A DNA stretch of 64,000 nucleotides from JAKAFX01 sp049965715 (GTDB taxonomy: Archaea > Thermoplasmatota > Thermoplasmata > Thermoplasmatales > Thermoplasmataceae). A program made the translations under genes and the position numbers. Positions within the stretch are counted from its first letter, which is position 1; each line of letters starts with the position of its first letter. Under the pieces are notes generated by a model, which worked only from the letters and a program-made list of their open reading frames with translations, did no database searches and was not told where the DNA came from. Shown here one piece after another: positions 27,123 to 35,938 of this stretch. The stretch spans positions 1-64,000 of the forward strand of contig JBMFWA010000004.1 of the NCBI GenBank assembly GCA_049965715.1, written 5' to 3'.

Positions 27123-28088
27123 TCACAGTGAAACCTTCCCGGGGATTTTTGGAAAGGGCGTTGTGTCTGAGACATGGTCGAGTCCGCACAGGAATCTTGT
27201 GAATCTTTCAACGCCTATGCCAAATCCTGCAGACATCCTGATCCCGTGTTTTGCCATTTCCAGAAACCATTCAAACTGTCTCTCATCCTGCCCCTTCCTG
27301 TGGATGCGATCGACTATCCTCTCATACTCGTACTCTCTTTCTCCGCCGGAAATGGCTTCCTGATAACCTTCCGGCCATATCAGATCCATGTCGCGGAGTA
27401 TTCCTTTCCTGTTTTCATATTCCCTGTCATAAAACTCTCTTGCCTCGAGCGGAATGTCGATGATCCACACGGGCTCTGAACTCCTTGCCGAGATCTCCTT
27501 TTCAAACGAGGAACCGTATTCCGCCTCCGCATCTCCATAGGTGATCTCCCTGAACGGAACATGAAATGTGTGGATCGATCTTCCGAAAAACCTGAGGTCA
27601 TCGCTGTTCTTTTGTAAAGTCTCTTCTATTGCCTCGTTGATTATAGCCTCGGCAAGCCTCATCATATCTTCTCTCGAAGCTTCAAGCGCCTCAATGTCAA
27701 CCTGAGTGAACTCATACAGGTGTCTTCCTGAGGTTGCTTTTTCATCGGTCTCAAGCCTGATGTTCGGCGACATTATGAAAATCTTTCCAAGCTCCTGCAC
27801 TGCAATCTGTTTGTGAAATATCATGCTCTTGGTAAGCCACATATCGGATCCATAGCAGGAGATATGGGGATCATAGACGGGATGGTTCAGAGGGTCCGTA
27901 AGAGGAGATATTATGACAGGGGGAATCTCAAGAAAACCTCTCCTGACCAGTGACTGCCTCAGTGACTGCCTCAGAGTGCTCTGCACCCTGATTGCCCGCT
28001 TCACAGTTTCACTGGCAATATGTTCCATCGCATGGCTCACTTCATCCCTCACAATTTGATTTTGTGTTGTTTGTTCCATATTTTCCAT
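27123..28088 (-). CDS. Archaeal asparagine synthetase related to AspRS/AsnRS catalytic core
   Basis: A 321-residue class II synthetase core without an anticodon-binding domain. Motif 2 appears as SPNIRLETDEKATSGRHLYEF, a second substrate segment as FTQVDIE, and motif 3 as GFGIGVERFTRFLCG followed by DTTPFPKIPG. This truncated AsxRS-like form is known in archaea as an ammonia-dependent asparagine synthetase (AS-AR). The divergent Lrp/AsnC regulator supports an amino-acid role. A TATA box at 28105-28118 suits ATG 28088; ATG 28079 is possible. Confidence 0.85.
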   Translation of the reverse strand: MENMEQTTQNQIVRDEVSHAMEHIASETVKRAIRVQSTLRQSLRQSLVRRGFLEIPPVIISPLTDPLNHPVYDPHISCYGSDMWLTKSMIFHKQIAVQELGKIFIMSPNIRLETDEKATSGRHLYEFTQVDIEALEASREDMMRLAEAIINEAIEETLQKNSDDLRFFGRSIHTFHVPFREITYGDAEAEYGSSFEKEISARSSEPVWIIDIPLEAREFYDREYENRKGILRDMDLIWPEGYQEAISGGEREYEYERIVDRIHRKGQDERQFEWFLEMAKHGIRMSAGFGIGVERFTRFLCGLDHVSDTTPFPKIPGKVSL

Positions 28089-28104
28089 AAATTATAATCT
28101 TTTA

Positions 28105-28118
28105 TAATATATTGCGAT
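28105..28118 (-). promoter_or_regulatory. TATA box of the asparagine synthetase gene
   Basis: On the minus strand ATATATTATAAAAG is centred about 25 nt before the start at 28088, consistent with a leaderless transcript. It lies about 35 nt from the TATA box of the divergent Lrp gene, so a bound regulator could affect both. Confidence 0.55.
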
Positions 28119-28142
28119 AATTTTCCGTCAATATGGCAAAGC

Positions 28143-28153
28143 TTTTAAATATA
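28143..28153 (+). promoter_or_regulatory. TATA box of the Lrp/AsnC-family gene
   Basis: TTTTAAATATAA-like sequence centred near 28148, 25 nt before ATG 28173, consistent with a leaderless mRNA. Confidence 0.55.
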
Positions 28154-28172
28154 ACTTAGTTTTAACCACTTT

Positions 28173-28613
28173 ATGGAAGAACTGGACAGAAAGGATACCG
28201 CAATACTCGAATACCTTGAGAATCAGGCAAGGGACAAGATTTCCCTCATGTCGGACAGGCTGGGCATTCCAAGGGCCACCATATTTGAGAGAATGGAACG
28301 AATGAAGAAGGAAGGAATAATCAAGAAGTTCACCATTGAGCCGGATTATGAAAAGATCGGAATGCCCGTTCTCGCATACATAATGATCAATTTTGATCCA
28401 AAATGCTCAATTGACCAGAAAACGCTCTCTGAGAGACTTTCCAGATTTCCCAACGTCATTTCAGTAGCAATTATCTCAGGTCAGTGGGATATACTGGTAC
28501 TGACTAGAAACAGAAGCATGAAGGAACTTTCAATGTTTGTCCTTGATAAACTGAGGAGTATGGAAGGAGTGGAGAGAACCCTGTCTCTGCCCATATTCGA
28601 TAAGATCAAATGA
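28173..28613 (+). CDS. Lrp/AsnC family transcriptional regulator
   Basis: A 146-residue regulator: winged helix-turn-helix at residues 1-60 (DRKDTAILEYLENQARDKIS, then IPRATIFERMERM) and a RAM/AsnC ligand-binding domain at about 70-146 (VLAYIMINFDP ... SGQWDILVLT). The Gly-Gln-Trp-Asp turn corresponds to the usual GxxDy ligand loop. It is transcribed away from the archaeal asparagine synthetase, so control of that gene by an amino acid such as asparagine or glutamine is a reasonable guess. Confidence 0.92.
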   Translation: MEELDRKDTAILEYLENQARDKISLMSDRLGIPRATIFERMERMKKEGIIKKFTIEPDYEKIGMPVLAYIMINFDPKCSIDQKTLSERLSRFPNVISVAIISGQWDILVLTRNRSMKELSMFVLDKLRSMEGVERTLSLPIFDKIK

Positions 28614-28675
28614 TATAATTGCAACCGGGACGAGCCTGAAAGAGTTAAATACAGTCCAATTATGCCTTTTTCGAA

Positions 28676-28758
28676 GCTGGGATAGCCTAGCCTGGTAAGG
28701 CGCAAGTCTGGAAAGCTTGTGCTCTCGTAGCTCGGGAGTTCGAATCTCCCTCCCAGCG
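28676..28758 (+). tRNA. tRNA-Ser, anticodon GGA
   Basis: An 83-nt class II tRNA. Acceptor GCTGGGA pairs with TCCCAGC; D-stem GCCT/AGGC; anticodon loop CTGGAAA gives anticodon GGA (reads UCC/UCU, Ser); long variable arm GCT-CTCGT-AGC; T-arm GGGAG-TTCGAAT-CTCCC. It is closely similar in its arms to the tRNA-Ser(CGA) 2.5 kb upstream. A CTTTTCTT run follows as a termination signal. Confidence 0.95.
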
Positions 28759-28841
28759 CTTTTCTTAATAATATCATAAAAACGATGGTGCTGGATTACA
28801 CGTATTAACTGGATCCATTGCTGAATTGGAAGAGAAATAAT

Positions 28842-30224
28842 CTACTTCTTTCTTAATGATACAACCGACTTTGGTATGCCAAGGCCACCGGCTGGATTAA
28901 AAGTGGATCCATATGTTGAATCACTTGTTATGCCATGCAGAACCAGTGATATAACCCAGATTGTAGCGAAAGATATCAGGAAAACAGTGACAACCACCGC
29001 GGCAATCCCAAGCAATTCTATTCCAAACTGGTTAAGTGCAGCTAGCCCGCCTCCAAAGAAGAATCCGTTTGGAAGAGATGGATTTCCCGAAGCAGCTGCG
29101 AAAGAATTCTGTGTGAAAAAGGCAATCATGAGGATGCCAAATATCCCGCCAACACCATGTTCCGGGAAAAGGCCAACCGGATCAGAGAACCACTTCCTGG
29201 CCGAGAAGAATTTTTCAGCAACCAGAAACAGGGGACCGGCGACAAGACCGAGTATGAGGGCACTCGCCGGGCTCACAAAACCTGCCAGGGGAGTTATCAC
29301 AACGAGCCCCATCAGGATACCGTTCACTGCATAGAGAATATCGGGCGCCTGTTTCGCAAATACGTACCTGAAGAACAACGTTGAGATCATTGCGGCCGCT
29401 GAGGACACAAATGTCGTGATTCCCACAACCAGAACATCGCTGTTGAAGGCCAGTACGCTTCCCGGGTTGAAGCCAAACCATCCCACCCAGAGCAGGAGTA
29501 TGGCAAGGGCAAGCCAACCCTCATTGATCAGCGTTTTCTCCCTCAATGTTTCCCTGAAGCCTCGCTTCTTCTCCTCTCTCCATATCTGGAAGACTATGGC
29601 AAGGCCCGCTGTGGCTGCAGCAGCATGTACAACAAGCCCACCGGCAAAGTCTCTCATTCCCAGCAGGTAAAGCCATCCGGTGGGGTTCCATATCCAGGAA
29701 ACAGGGATGTTCCATATTATTATGAAGTAAACTATTGAGAAAATGAAGAATGCCTGGAACTTCACCTTCTTGAGAACTATCACTGCCACCAGTGCAAGCG
29801 TAACAGATGCTGCCGCAGTCTCAAAGAAGTAATATGTTCCAGTGGTGAGTCCTGTGTTGAAATATGCCGGCCCCATAGACCACCACACGCCGTTAAGCAG
29901 TCCCATGGCGTTGGAAGAGAAACCACCAAGAAGCAGACCGTTCTTATAGAAAGGATTTCCTATTATTCCATAAAAAGTTGGTGCAAATGCCGTGTTGAAT
30001 CCAATTATCGCCATAACAAAGATAGCAGTGCCCGTTATGACAATTGTTTTCATTAGACTCGAAGTGAAACTCTCTCCGAGTTCACCAACCTCAAGAAAAC
30101 CAACAGCCACAGTCATCAAAAGTATGAAAAGTGCGGCAACTATTATCCAGAGATTGTTTATCAGAAGCGTCGAAGTAACCTGAACAGAGTTCACTATCTG
30201 AGTAACATCCATGGTGCAATTCAC
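28842..30224 (-). CDS. amt: Ammonium transporter, Amt family
   Basis: A 460-residue Amt/MEP/Rh channel with about 11 membrane helices. The pore twin histidines are seen in DFAGGLVVHAAAATAGLA and in FPEHGVGGIFGILM, and the family segment GWLALAILLLWVGWFGFNPGS is intact. The N-terminal part (FLEVGELGESFTSSLMKT) is more divergent than usual. No glnK gene encoding the P-II regulator sits beside it, unlike many prokaryotes. A TATA-like element near 30254-30263 suits a start at 30224. Confidence 0.93.
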   Translation of the reverse strand: MNCTMDVTQIVNSVQVTSTLLINNLWIIVAALFILLMTVAVGFLEVGELGESFTSSLMKTIVITGTAIFVMAIIGFNTAFAPTFYGIIGNPFYKNGLLLGGFSSNAMGLLNGVWWSMGPAYFNTGLTTGTYYFFETAAASVTLALVAVIVLKKVKFQAFFIFSIVYFIIIWNIPVSWIWNPTGWLYLLGMRDFAGGLVVHAAAATAGLAIVFQIWREEKKRGFRETLREKTLINEGWLALAILLLWVGWFGFNPGSVLAFNSDVLVVGITTFVSSAAAMISTLFFRYVFAKQAPDILYAVNGILMGLVVITPLAGFVSPASALILGLVAGPLFLVAEKFFSARKWFSDPVGLFPEHGVGGIFGILMIAFFTQNSFAAASGNPSLPNGFFFGGGLAALNQFGIELLGIAAVVVTVFLISFATIWVISLVLHGITSDSTYGSTFNPAGGLGIPKSVVSLRKK

Positions 30225-30343
30225 CGGCGTAAGCCTGATGATGATTTTGGAGGCATTAATAAACCACTGACCTTATCTATAGGATGGTGCAAAGACTGAT
30301 CGTTTTCTGGATATGGAAATCAGAAAATGAAATCATTTCGATT

Positions 30344-31987
30344 TCAGGATTTTACAATGTCGACAGGTATGATCTCTGCTGCGGATTCAAGATCGGAGAC
30401 ATCCGGCGGGCTGTGGAGGAGGAATCTCCTGGCATAGATAGATGCCACTTTCAGCATTCTCCTGCTTTTAGTAAGATTGGCCATGTGTACAAGCAGAATT
30501 ACTGCGAGTGAATGTCCAATTGTGTTCAGGAAGTCCTTGGCAAAGAACTGAGTCATTTCCGGCGACATAGATGAAAGCAACTCAAGGTTCTTCCTGATCA
30601 GAAGAAAAGCGTTTTCGAACAGATCTATACCGTCAATTACGTCCTCCCGCATCTTCTCCACATCCTTCATCATGGTAAGATCCGATCGCTTCTTACCGAT
30701 CACTTCAAGAAAGTCAATTGCCTGTATATTGCTTGGCCCCTCCCATATTGGCGTGATCAGGGCTTCCCTGTGCAGTCTTTCGACAGGAAATTCCGTCAGG
30801 AAACCAACCCCTCCATGGAGCTGCATGGCCATTTCCGTGACATATGAAGCCATATCGGCAGTAATGTTTTTTGCCATATGAGTAAGCATTCTTGCATAGT
30901 GGTATTCATCGTTGTATGGGGGTCTCTGCATAAACGACCTCTGAAATTCCAACGCAGCTTTGAAGGCAAGCAGCATGGAACCCTCAAGATAAACCTCCAT
31001 GTCCATGAGGTCCCTTTTTATCAGGGGCTGGTCGATCAGAATTTTTCCAAACGCCTGACGCCTCTGCAGATAATAATACGCCTCCAGATATGATTTTCTG
31101 GCAACTCCCAGAGCACCCATCGCATTGGACAGCCTTGAAACCATCAGGTTCTCCATTGTGTAGTATATACCCTGGTCGGCACTGCCCAGCATATAACATT
31201 CTGAATGCCTGAATTCCACCTCTCCAGTGGGTACGCTCATGGTTCCGCTCTTCTGTTTGAGCCTTCTGACGATAAAATTTCTGCCACCGGCAGAATTTAT
31301 CTCCGGCACCAGGAATAGTCCCAACCCCTTTGCGCCTTTCCCTCCACTGGGGGTTCTGGCAGTCACAACAGCCATGTTTGCCAGGCCTGCATCACTGGAA
31401 AAGTACTTGGTGTCTCCATCAAGGAACCATCTGCCGTCACTGACGGTCGCGGTCACAATGTTGCTTCCAAGATCGCTTCCGCCCTGAATCTCTGTAAACC
31501 ATGTTGCGCCGTACATCACGTTCGGATCCTTTCCTGTCAAGCCGGGGATGAATCTCTTCAGATCATTCCCTCCATATTTCGACAATGCATAGGCTGTCTG
31601 GTTCGTTACAGTCAAAACGCACGCTATTCCTGGATCAGATACGAGATAGAGAGCAGCGAAATGCTTCATCCAGTTGCCGGAAACGTAGGGAAAGGAATTT
31701 ATCTTGAACTCGGTCATAAGCCTCCTCAATGCCCATCTTTCCGATGGGGCTATCCATGTCCTGTCAACCCTGTTTCCGTTTATACCCCACATTATGAGTC
31801 GGGGGTTGGCCTGCTTGTCAACGTAATCTGCAATTTCGTAAAGATCCTTTCCTGCAAAAGAACCAAGCGACGACAGACCGGAAAAGTCTTCTCCAAAATA
31901 TTTTTCAGTCAGTTTGAGGAAACCGTCAATCTCGTAATGGTTCTTTCCATAGATGTTTGAAAGATAAGCAAAAGGCGACTCTTCCAT
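30344..31987 (-). CDS. Acyl-CoA dehydrogenase, AidB-like
   Basis: A 547-residue flavoprotein. The N-terminal INGNRVDRTWIAPSERWALR segment and length are typical of the AidB branch rather than of short 380-residue acyl-CoA dehydrogenases. FAD-contact motif WFTEIQGGSDLGSN lies near residue 160 and the C-terminal IWEGPSNIQAIDFLEV near residue 415 contains the family's Trp-Glu-Gly motif. It could oxidise acyl-CoA esters or protect against alkylation; the family alone does not decide. Confidence 0.9.
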   Translation of the reverse strand: MEESPFAYLSNIYGKNHYEIDGFLKLTEKYFGEDFSGLSSLGSFAGKDLYEIADYVDKQANPRLIMWGINGNRVDRTWIAPSERWALRRLMTEFKINSFPYVSGNWMKHFAALYLVSDPGIACVLTVTNQTAYALSKYGGNDLKRFIPGLTGKDPNVMYGATWFTEIQGGSDLGSNIVTATVSDGRWFLDGDTKYFSSDAGLANMAVVTARTPSGGKGAKGLGLFLVPEINSAGGRNFIVRRLKQKSGTMSVPTGEVEFRHSECYMLGSADQGIYYTMENLMVSRLSNAMGALGVARKSYLEAYYYLQRRQAFGKILIDQPLIKRDLMDMEVYLEGSMLLAFKAALEFQRSFMQRPPYNDEYHYARMLTHMAKNITADMASYVTEMAMQLHGGVGFLTEFPVERLHREALITPIWEGPSNIQAIDFLEVIGKKRSDLTMMKDVEKMREDVIDGIDLFENAFLLIRKNLELLSSMSPEMTQFFAKDFLNTIGHSLAVILLVHMANLTKSRRMLKVASIYARRFLLHSPPDVSDLESAAEIIPVDIVKS

Positions 31988-32046
31988 TCATGATCAGTGA
32001 AATACTCTCTAAAAATGTTTTCCGGCCGGATTATGGAATACGAATC

Positions 32047-32424
32047 TCATTCCCTGTGGGGCTCGAGTTTTGTAATAAGTCCGGAGTTGACAGATGATAT
32101 TATCTCGGATACGGTTCTGCCCTGCGCAGATACAAGCTTTATTCCACTGGCTGAAAAATCAGAGACAGCCCGCGGACCCATCATACTGGCCACGATCACA
32201 TCAGGTTTGAGATCTGTGACACGGGAATGAATGCTTCTGGCTTCTGTTGCATCTTTCTCGCTGCGGTGATCTTCATGAGGTCCTTCCCCTGCAAAGAATT
32301 CAATGGACGCGATATTTCCTTTCAGATCAGTCTCCACGAGAGCAAGATAGGGAGCTCTGCCAAAGTGAGGAGAAGCAACAGATTCTGCACCATTCCTGCT
32401 GAGTGTCGGTATCAGGATTCTCAT
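32047..32424 (-). CDS. NifX/NifB-type iron-molybdenum cofactor-binding domain protein
   Basis: A 125-residue protein of the dinitrogenase iron-molybdenum cofactor family: MRILIPTLSRNGAESVASPHFGRAPYLALVE at the start and the typical KPDVIVASMMGPRAVSDF middle. In organisms without nitrogenase such proteins occur near iron-sulfur or metal genes and their role is unsettled. ATG 32424 is preferred to an upstream frame start at 32451 because it matches the family N-terminus. It is divergent from the mercury operon. Confidence 0.8.
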   Translation of the reverse strand: MRILIPTLSRNGAESVASPHFGRAPYLALVETDLKGNIASIEFFAGEGPHEDHRSEKDATEARSIHSRVTDLKPDVIVASMMGPRAVSDFSASGIKLVSAQGRTVSEIISSVNSGLITKLEPHRE

Positions 32425-32520
32425 AGGTAATCTGAGAATAATGCACCTCACATTTAAAAGAGATACGGCTAAAATTATTCAGAGGATTCCAAATCTCTCT
32501 CAGTCAGAGCATCATGAGTG

Positions 32521-32546
32521 ATCCAATTGCGATGCATCCAATTGCG
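32521..32546 (+). repeat. Tandem 15-bp repeat, possible operator of the mercury operon
   Basis: An 11-bp unit ATCCAATTGCG occurs twice with a period of 15 bp (32521-32531 and 32536-32546); GTGATC before and GATCAC after make the whole block partly palindromic. It lies about 35 nt upstream of the TATA box of the HMA-domain gene, the place for an activator site. No MerR or ArsR gene is next to it. Confidence 0.45.
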
Positions 32547-32580
32547 CTGATCACAGCTAAACTTTTGTTTACTTTCCAGT

Positions 32581-32590
32581 TTAAATATAA
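32581..32590 (+). promoter_or_regulatory. TATA box of the mercury operon
   Basis: TTAAATATAA centred near 32585, about 22 nt before ATG 32608, giving a leaderless mRNA. Confidence 0.5.
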
Positions 32591-32607
32591 TCAGACAATA
32601 ACTTAAT

Positions 32608-32838
32608 ATGGCAGAAAAAGAACTGAAAATAAGAATATACGGAATGACCTGCGACGACTGCGTGGCGCATGTAAAAAACGGTTTACTGAAGGATTCAGGA
32701 GTGCTGAATGCCGACATTTCGCTGATAAAGGGAACCGGAAACATAAAGATAGACGATTCAAAAACTGATCCGTCAAAAATAATTTCAAATGAGGTATTTG
32801 GAAAGGGATCGAAATACAAAGCATCCATAATCCACTGA
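32608..32838 (+). CDS. Heavy-metal-associated (HMA) domain protein, MerP-like
   Basis: A 76-residue single HMA domain with the metal-binding GMTCDDC motif (Cys15 and Cys18). No signal peptide, so it is cytoplasmic, unlike bacterial MerP. It lies 15 nt upstream of merA and most likely hands Hg(II) to mercuric reductase, a job done by the N-terminal HMA domain in many bacterial MerA proteins. Confidence 0.9.
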   Translation: MAEKELKIRIYGMTCDDCVAHVKNGLLKDSGVLNADISLIKGTGNIKIDDSKTDPSKIISNEVFGKGSKYKASIIH

Positions 32839-32853
32839 AATGAGGGAGCAGAT

Positions 32854-34284
32854 ATGAAAGGTGAATTTGACCTCGTAATAATGGGATGGGGGGCTGCGGC
32901 ATTTTCGGCAGCGATAAAGGCGAGCGAGCTGACCTCAGGCGGAATGACCATAGCCATGGTGGGAAGCGGGAAGCTCGGAGGAACATGTGTCAATGTGGGC
33001 TGCGTGCCGTCAAAGTATCTTCTGGAATCCTCACACAGGGTGTTCAACCCGCTGCACCCCACAATGCCCGGAATCAACCCTGTGAGGGTGGAATACAGCT
33101 TTCCAGAGGTGATGGAAGGCCTCCGGAATTACGTGAATACTGCCAGAACGGAAAAATACGAAAAGGTCATATCGCAGTACCCCAACATCACAGTTTTAGA
33201 GGGTAAAGCAAGATTCAGCGACAGCAGAAATGTAGAGGTTGTCAGTGACAGTGGAGAAGTGATTCATTCTTTACGCGGAGACAATATACTCATAGCAACC
33301 GGATCATCACCCTCTGACCCGCCCATACCTGGTCTTGATAAGACTGATCACCTGAACAGTGAAAACATCTGGAACCTTTCAAAACTACCGGCAAGCATCC
33401 TCATTGCCGGCGGTGGAGCAATTGGTCTAGAAATAGGACAGGCTCTTAGACACCTTGGCGCTGAAGTGACTGTGGTGGATTCGCTGCCTGAGATATTGCC
33501 TCAAACCGAGCCTGAAATAGCAAGGGCCCTGAGAGAACATCTTGAAGGAGAGGGAATGAGATTCGTTCTAAGAGCGAGAATAAGCAGGATATTCGAGGAA
33601 GGTGAAGAGAAACTCATGGAGGTTGTAACACACAGAGGGAACGAAATACTGAAGGCGGAAAGCATACTTGTCGCCACGGGAAGATCTCCGAACACAAAAT
33701 TTCTGAATCTATCCAATGCAGGCGTTGAGACTGAGCGTAACGGATCCATCAAAACAGATAAGAAAATGATGACCTCCCAACCAGGAATTTATGCAGCAGG
33801 AGACGTGGTCAGCAAGAAACTGATGCTCGAAACTCTTGCGGCAAGGGAGGGCGTTGCGGCTGTGAGCAACATGCTAGGGATGGATGTAACGATCGATTAC
33901 GACACAATCCCATGGGGAATATTTACGGAACCCCAGATTGCAGGAATCGGAAGTACAGAAGCCCAGTATTCTGCAAAAAACGGATCCTGCATGTCCCGGA
34001 CTATCCACCTGTCCAGCGTCACGAAGGCCACCATAACAGGAGAAGCGGACGGCATGATCAAGATCATTGCCGAACCAGGTTCAGGGAAGGTTGTGGGTGT
34101 TCAGGTGATGTCCCCGAATGCGACTGACTTCATATCCGAAGCGGCATTCATAATGAGGAACAATCTGACCGTGGAGGATATTGTCAACACGACGCACATA
34201 TTTCCATCATTCGGTGAAGGCATCAAGATAACGGCCCAGTCATTCTTCAGAGATATCTCTAAAATGAGCTGCTGTGTGGAATGA
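32854..34284 (+). CDS. merA: Mercuric reductase
   Basis: A 476-residue FAD/NAD(P)-dependent disulfide oxidoreductase that reduces Hg(II) to Hg(0). The redox motif GTCVNVGCVPSK (Cys45, Cys50) and the C-terminal vicinal cysteines (Ser-Cys-Cys-Val-Glu, Cys473-474) that bind mercury identify MerA rather than dihydrolipoamide dehydrogenase. NAD-binding GGGAIGLEIGQAL is near residue 186 and the FAD loop IYAAGDVV near residue 312. It lacks a fused HMA domain, which is instead encoded by the preceding gene. Confidence 0.93.
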   Translation: MKGEFDLVIMGWGAAAFSAAIKASELTSGGMTIAMVGSGKLGGTCVNVGCVPSKYLLESSHRVFNPLHPTMPGINPVRVEYSFPEVMEGLRNYVNTARTEKYEKVISQYPNITVLEGKARFSDSRNVEVVSDSGEVIHSLRGDNILIATGSSPSDPPIPGLDKTDHLNSENIWNLSKLPASILIAGGGAIGLEIGQALRHLGAEVTVVDSLPEILPQTEPEIARALREHLEGEGMRFVLRARISRIFEEGEEKLMEVVTHRGNEILKAESILVATGRSPNTKFLNLSNAGVETERNGSIKTDKKMMTSQPGIYAAGDVVSKKLMLETLAAREGVAAVSNMLGMDVTIDYDTIPWGIFTEPQIAGIGSTEAQYSAKNGSCMSRTIHLSSVTKATITGEADGMIKIIAEPGSGKVVGVQVMSPNATDFISEAAFIMRNNLTVEDIVNTTHIFPSFGEGIKITAQSFFRDISKMSCCVE

Positions 34285-34471
34285 ATAATTCCACAGGCAA
34301 AACTCAACCCCTGTCGACGGATTCTCCCGGGTCATATTTTTTATTTTGAGCTGCGGCGAGAAGAATGGAAAAGCTGGAAAGTACCGGAAAAATGGTCCCA
34401 AATTTTGTGAAACCGAGATCTCCCGGGGGAAAGTGTTTAAGCTGGGTGAAAATACACCCTCCTGACCAGAT

Positions 34472-34753
34472 ATGAGCAGAATGTCAACGAGTATGATTTC
34501 GCTGGGAGTGGCGCTGGTTTTGCTGGGCGTTCTCCTGGCGCTTTATGAATTTATGAATGTTACGGTATCGCCGACCACAAGTCCGTCGCTTTCAACATCA
34601 TTTGCAGATGTGCTCAACGTGGCTGCGTACATGCTCATCAAGATTGGGTTCCTTGCAGTTATAATGTGGGGTGGGTCGCTCCTCATCGGGAAGGCTCTGC
34701 AGATGACAAAGATCGAAAGAGAATCGTTATCTGAAAAGATCAAGCAGAGTTGA
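34472..34753 (+). CDS. Small membrane protein, first of a three-gene cluster
   Basis: Unrecognised 93-residue protein with two membrane helices (about residues 8-28 and 50-75) separated by a Ser/Thr-rich external loop, and a charged cytoplasmic C-terminus (TKIERESLSEKIKQS). The next gene starts 15 nt after the stop. A short hairpin (GGGTG/CACCC, 34444-34459) lies before the ATG. The topology suggests a scaffold or anchor for the exported protein encoded next. Confidence 0.65.
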   Translation: MSRMSTSMISLGVALVLLGVLLALYEFMNVTVSPTTSPSLSTSFADVLNVAAYMLIKIGFLAVIMWGGSLLIGKALQMTKIERESLSEKIKQS

Positions 34754-34768
34754 AGGCCGGGTGCTTTC

Positions 34769-35458
34769 ATGAGAATATCTGGTCCACTGAGGATGATTGG
34801 CTACGTGATTCTTGCAGTGAGCATTCTTGTTTTGCCATTCGCATTTACAAGCGTGGGTCAGACGGTCCAAAACATATCATACAGCCAGCCGACAATAGGA
34901 TATGTGAACTCAACATTTGTTATAAACGGCACGATCTCAGGAACAGACAGCGGATCTTTTGAGGTCGACATAAGCGTTTTCAACAACACATTCGCCTTCA
35001 TTCCAGGATCGCAGGAACATTACTCCTATTCGGTTCCCCTCAACAGAACAGGTATAACAGGGAAGGGATGGCCAGTCAGCAATGCCACACTGTCCGTTGA
35101 TGCATCACTCTCGGTGCTATTTTTCAATTCAACTGCAGATAATATAATCAGTGTGAATGTCCCCGCTGTTTTTTCGGGGTTTTCTGTTAATTCATCGGGC
35201 AATTCCACCCTGGGAAACGGTTCGAGCGTCTACAGAATCCATGCATCATTCTATGACTATCTTCCAGGCACATTCAGCATTGGTCACATACCGGTCAGTT
35301 ACAACGGAAGATACGCCGGGGAGATCAATGCGACATCAATCAGCTACGGCTACAATTACGAGAGCGGATTCGTGATACTGCCCTCCGGCATAAGCTCAGC
35401 TGATCTGGTGTTTGGGGCTGGAGGTATTCAATGGAGTGTGAACAATGTCAGGATTTAA
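34769..35458 (+). CDS. Secreted or membrane-anchored glycoprotein-like protein, unknown function
   Basis: Unrecognised 229-residue protein. An N-terminal hydrophobic segment (MIGYVILAVSILVLPFAF) is a signal peptide or anchor; the remaining roughly 200 residues are external, beta-rich in appearance, with about ten NxS/T sequons (for example NSTF, NGT, NRT, NSS) and no Cys. It lies between two small membrane protein genes, overlapping the next by 14 nt, so the three are probably made together. Confidence 0.7.
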   Translation: MRISGPLRMIGYVILAVSILVLPFAFTSVGQTVQNISYSQPTIGYVNSTFVINGTISGTDSGSFEVDISVFNNTFAFIPGSQEHYSYSVPLNRTGITGKGWPVSNATLSVDASLSVLFFNSTADNIISVNVPAVFSGFSVNSSGNSTLGNGSSVYRIHASFYDYLPGTFSIGHIPVSYNGRYAGEINATSISYGYNYESGFVILPSGISSADLVFGAGGIQWSVNNVRI

Positions 35459-35897
35459 GCCTTCATGGAAGGACATTGCCATTGCAATCGGCCTTATCGT
35501 GGTATACTTTTTTGTGTTTTTTGTGCTCGTTCAGTATTTCTACGGGACATTCATCACCAGTCTCATTGTTACTGAGATTCCGGTCAACTCCCAGATCTAT
35601 TACTACTATGCATATGCAATCATTGGAATAATCTTCGTGAGGGCCATCTTCAGGAGGCACTGGTTCAGCCGGGTTCTCAGCGGATCCGAGGCTTTTCTTT
35701 TTGTGCCATTCACGGACATCATTCTGAACGGAGGACTCATAAGCATAAATGTGCCAGGTCCTTCAGGAAACCTGCCGGTATCGGTCAATATATCCATCTT
35801 CCTTTTCCTGATCCTTTCTGCAGAACTTATCATAGGGATTTCCTATATTATCAGGGCAATTGAGATGGTTTCAGAATCAGAATATTCAGATATCTGA
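35445..35897 (+). CDS. Four-helix membrane protein, last of the three-gene cluster
   Basis: Unrecognised 150-residue protein with hydrophobic segments near residues 10-30, 48-64, 80-95 and 115-138, and few charged residues between them. The start codon lies inside the preceding gene (14-nt overlap), implying coupled translation. No motif of a known transporter or secretion family was seen. With its neighbours it could form a small membrane complex displaying the external protein. Confidence 0.65.
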   Translation: MSGFKPSWKDIAIAIGLIVVYFFVFFVLVQYFYGTFITSLIVTEIPVNSQIYYYYAYAIIGIIFVRAIFRRHWFSRVLSGSEAFLFVPFTDIILNGGLISINVPGPSGNLPVSVNISIFLFLILSAELIIGISYIIRAIEMVSESEYSDI

Positions 35898-35938
35898 AAA
35901 TGAGCGAACAATCAGTCTGCGTCTCCGTAGATCTGCTC

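Noticed and set aside
29392..29398. A NotI-like GCGGCCGC-type site and other restriction palindromes in amt as regulatory signals
   Set aside because: They lie within conserved coding sequence and carry no positional logic.
32521..32546. The tandem 15-bp repeat as a CRISPR array
   Set aside because: Only two copies with a 4-bp separation; far too short for spacers, more like an operator.
32475..33077. A 200-codon minus-strand frame opposite the HMA protein and merA
   Set aside because: It lies antisense to two well-supported genes and has Ser/Pro/Phe-rich shadow composition; not a gene.
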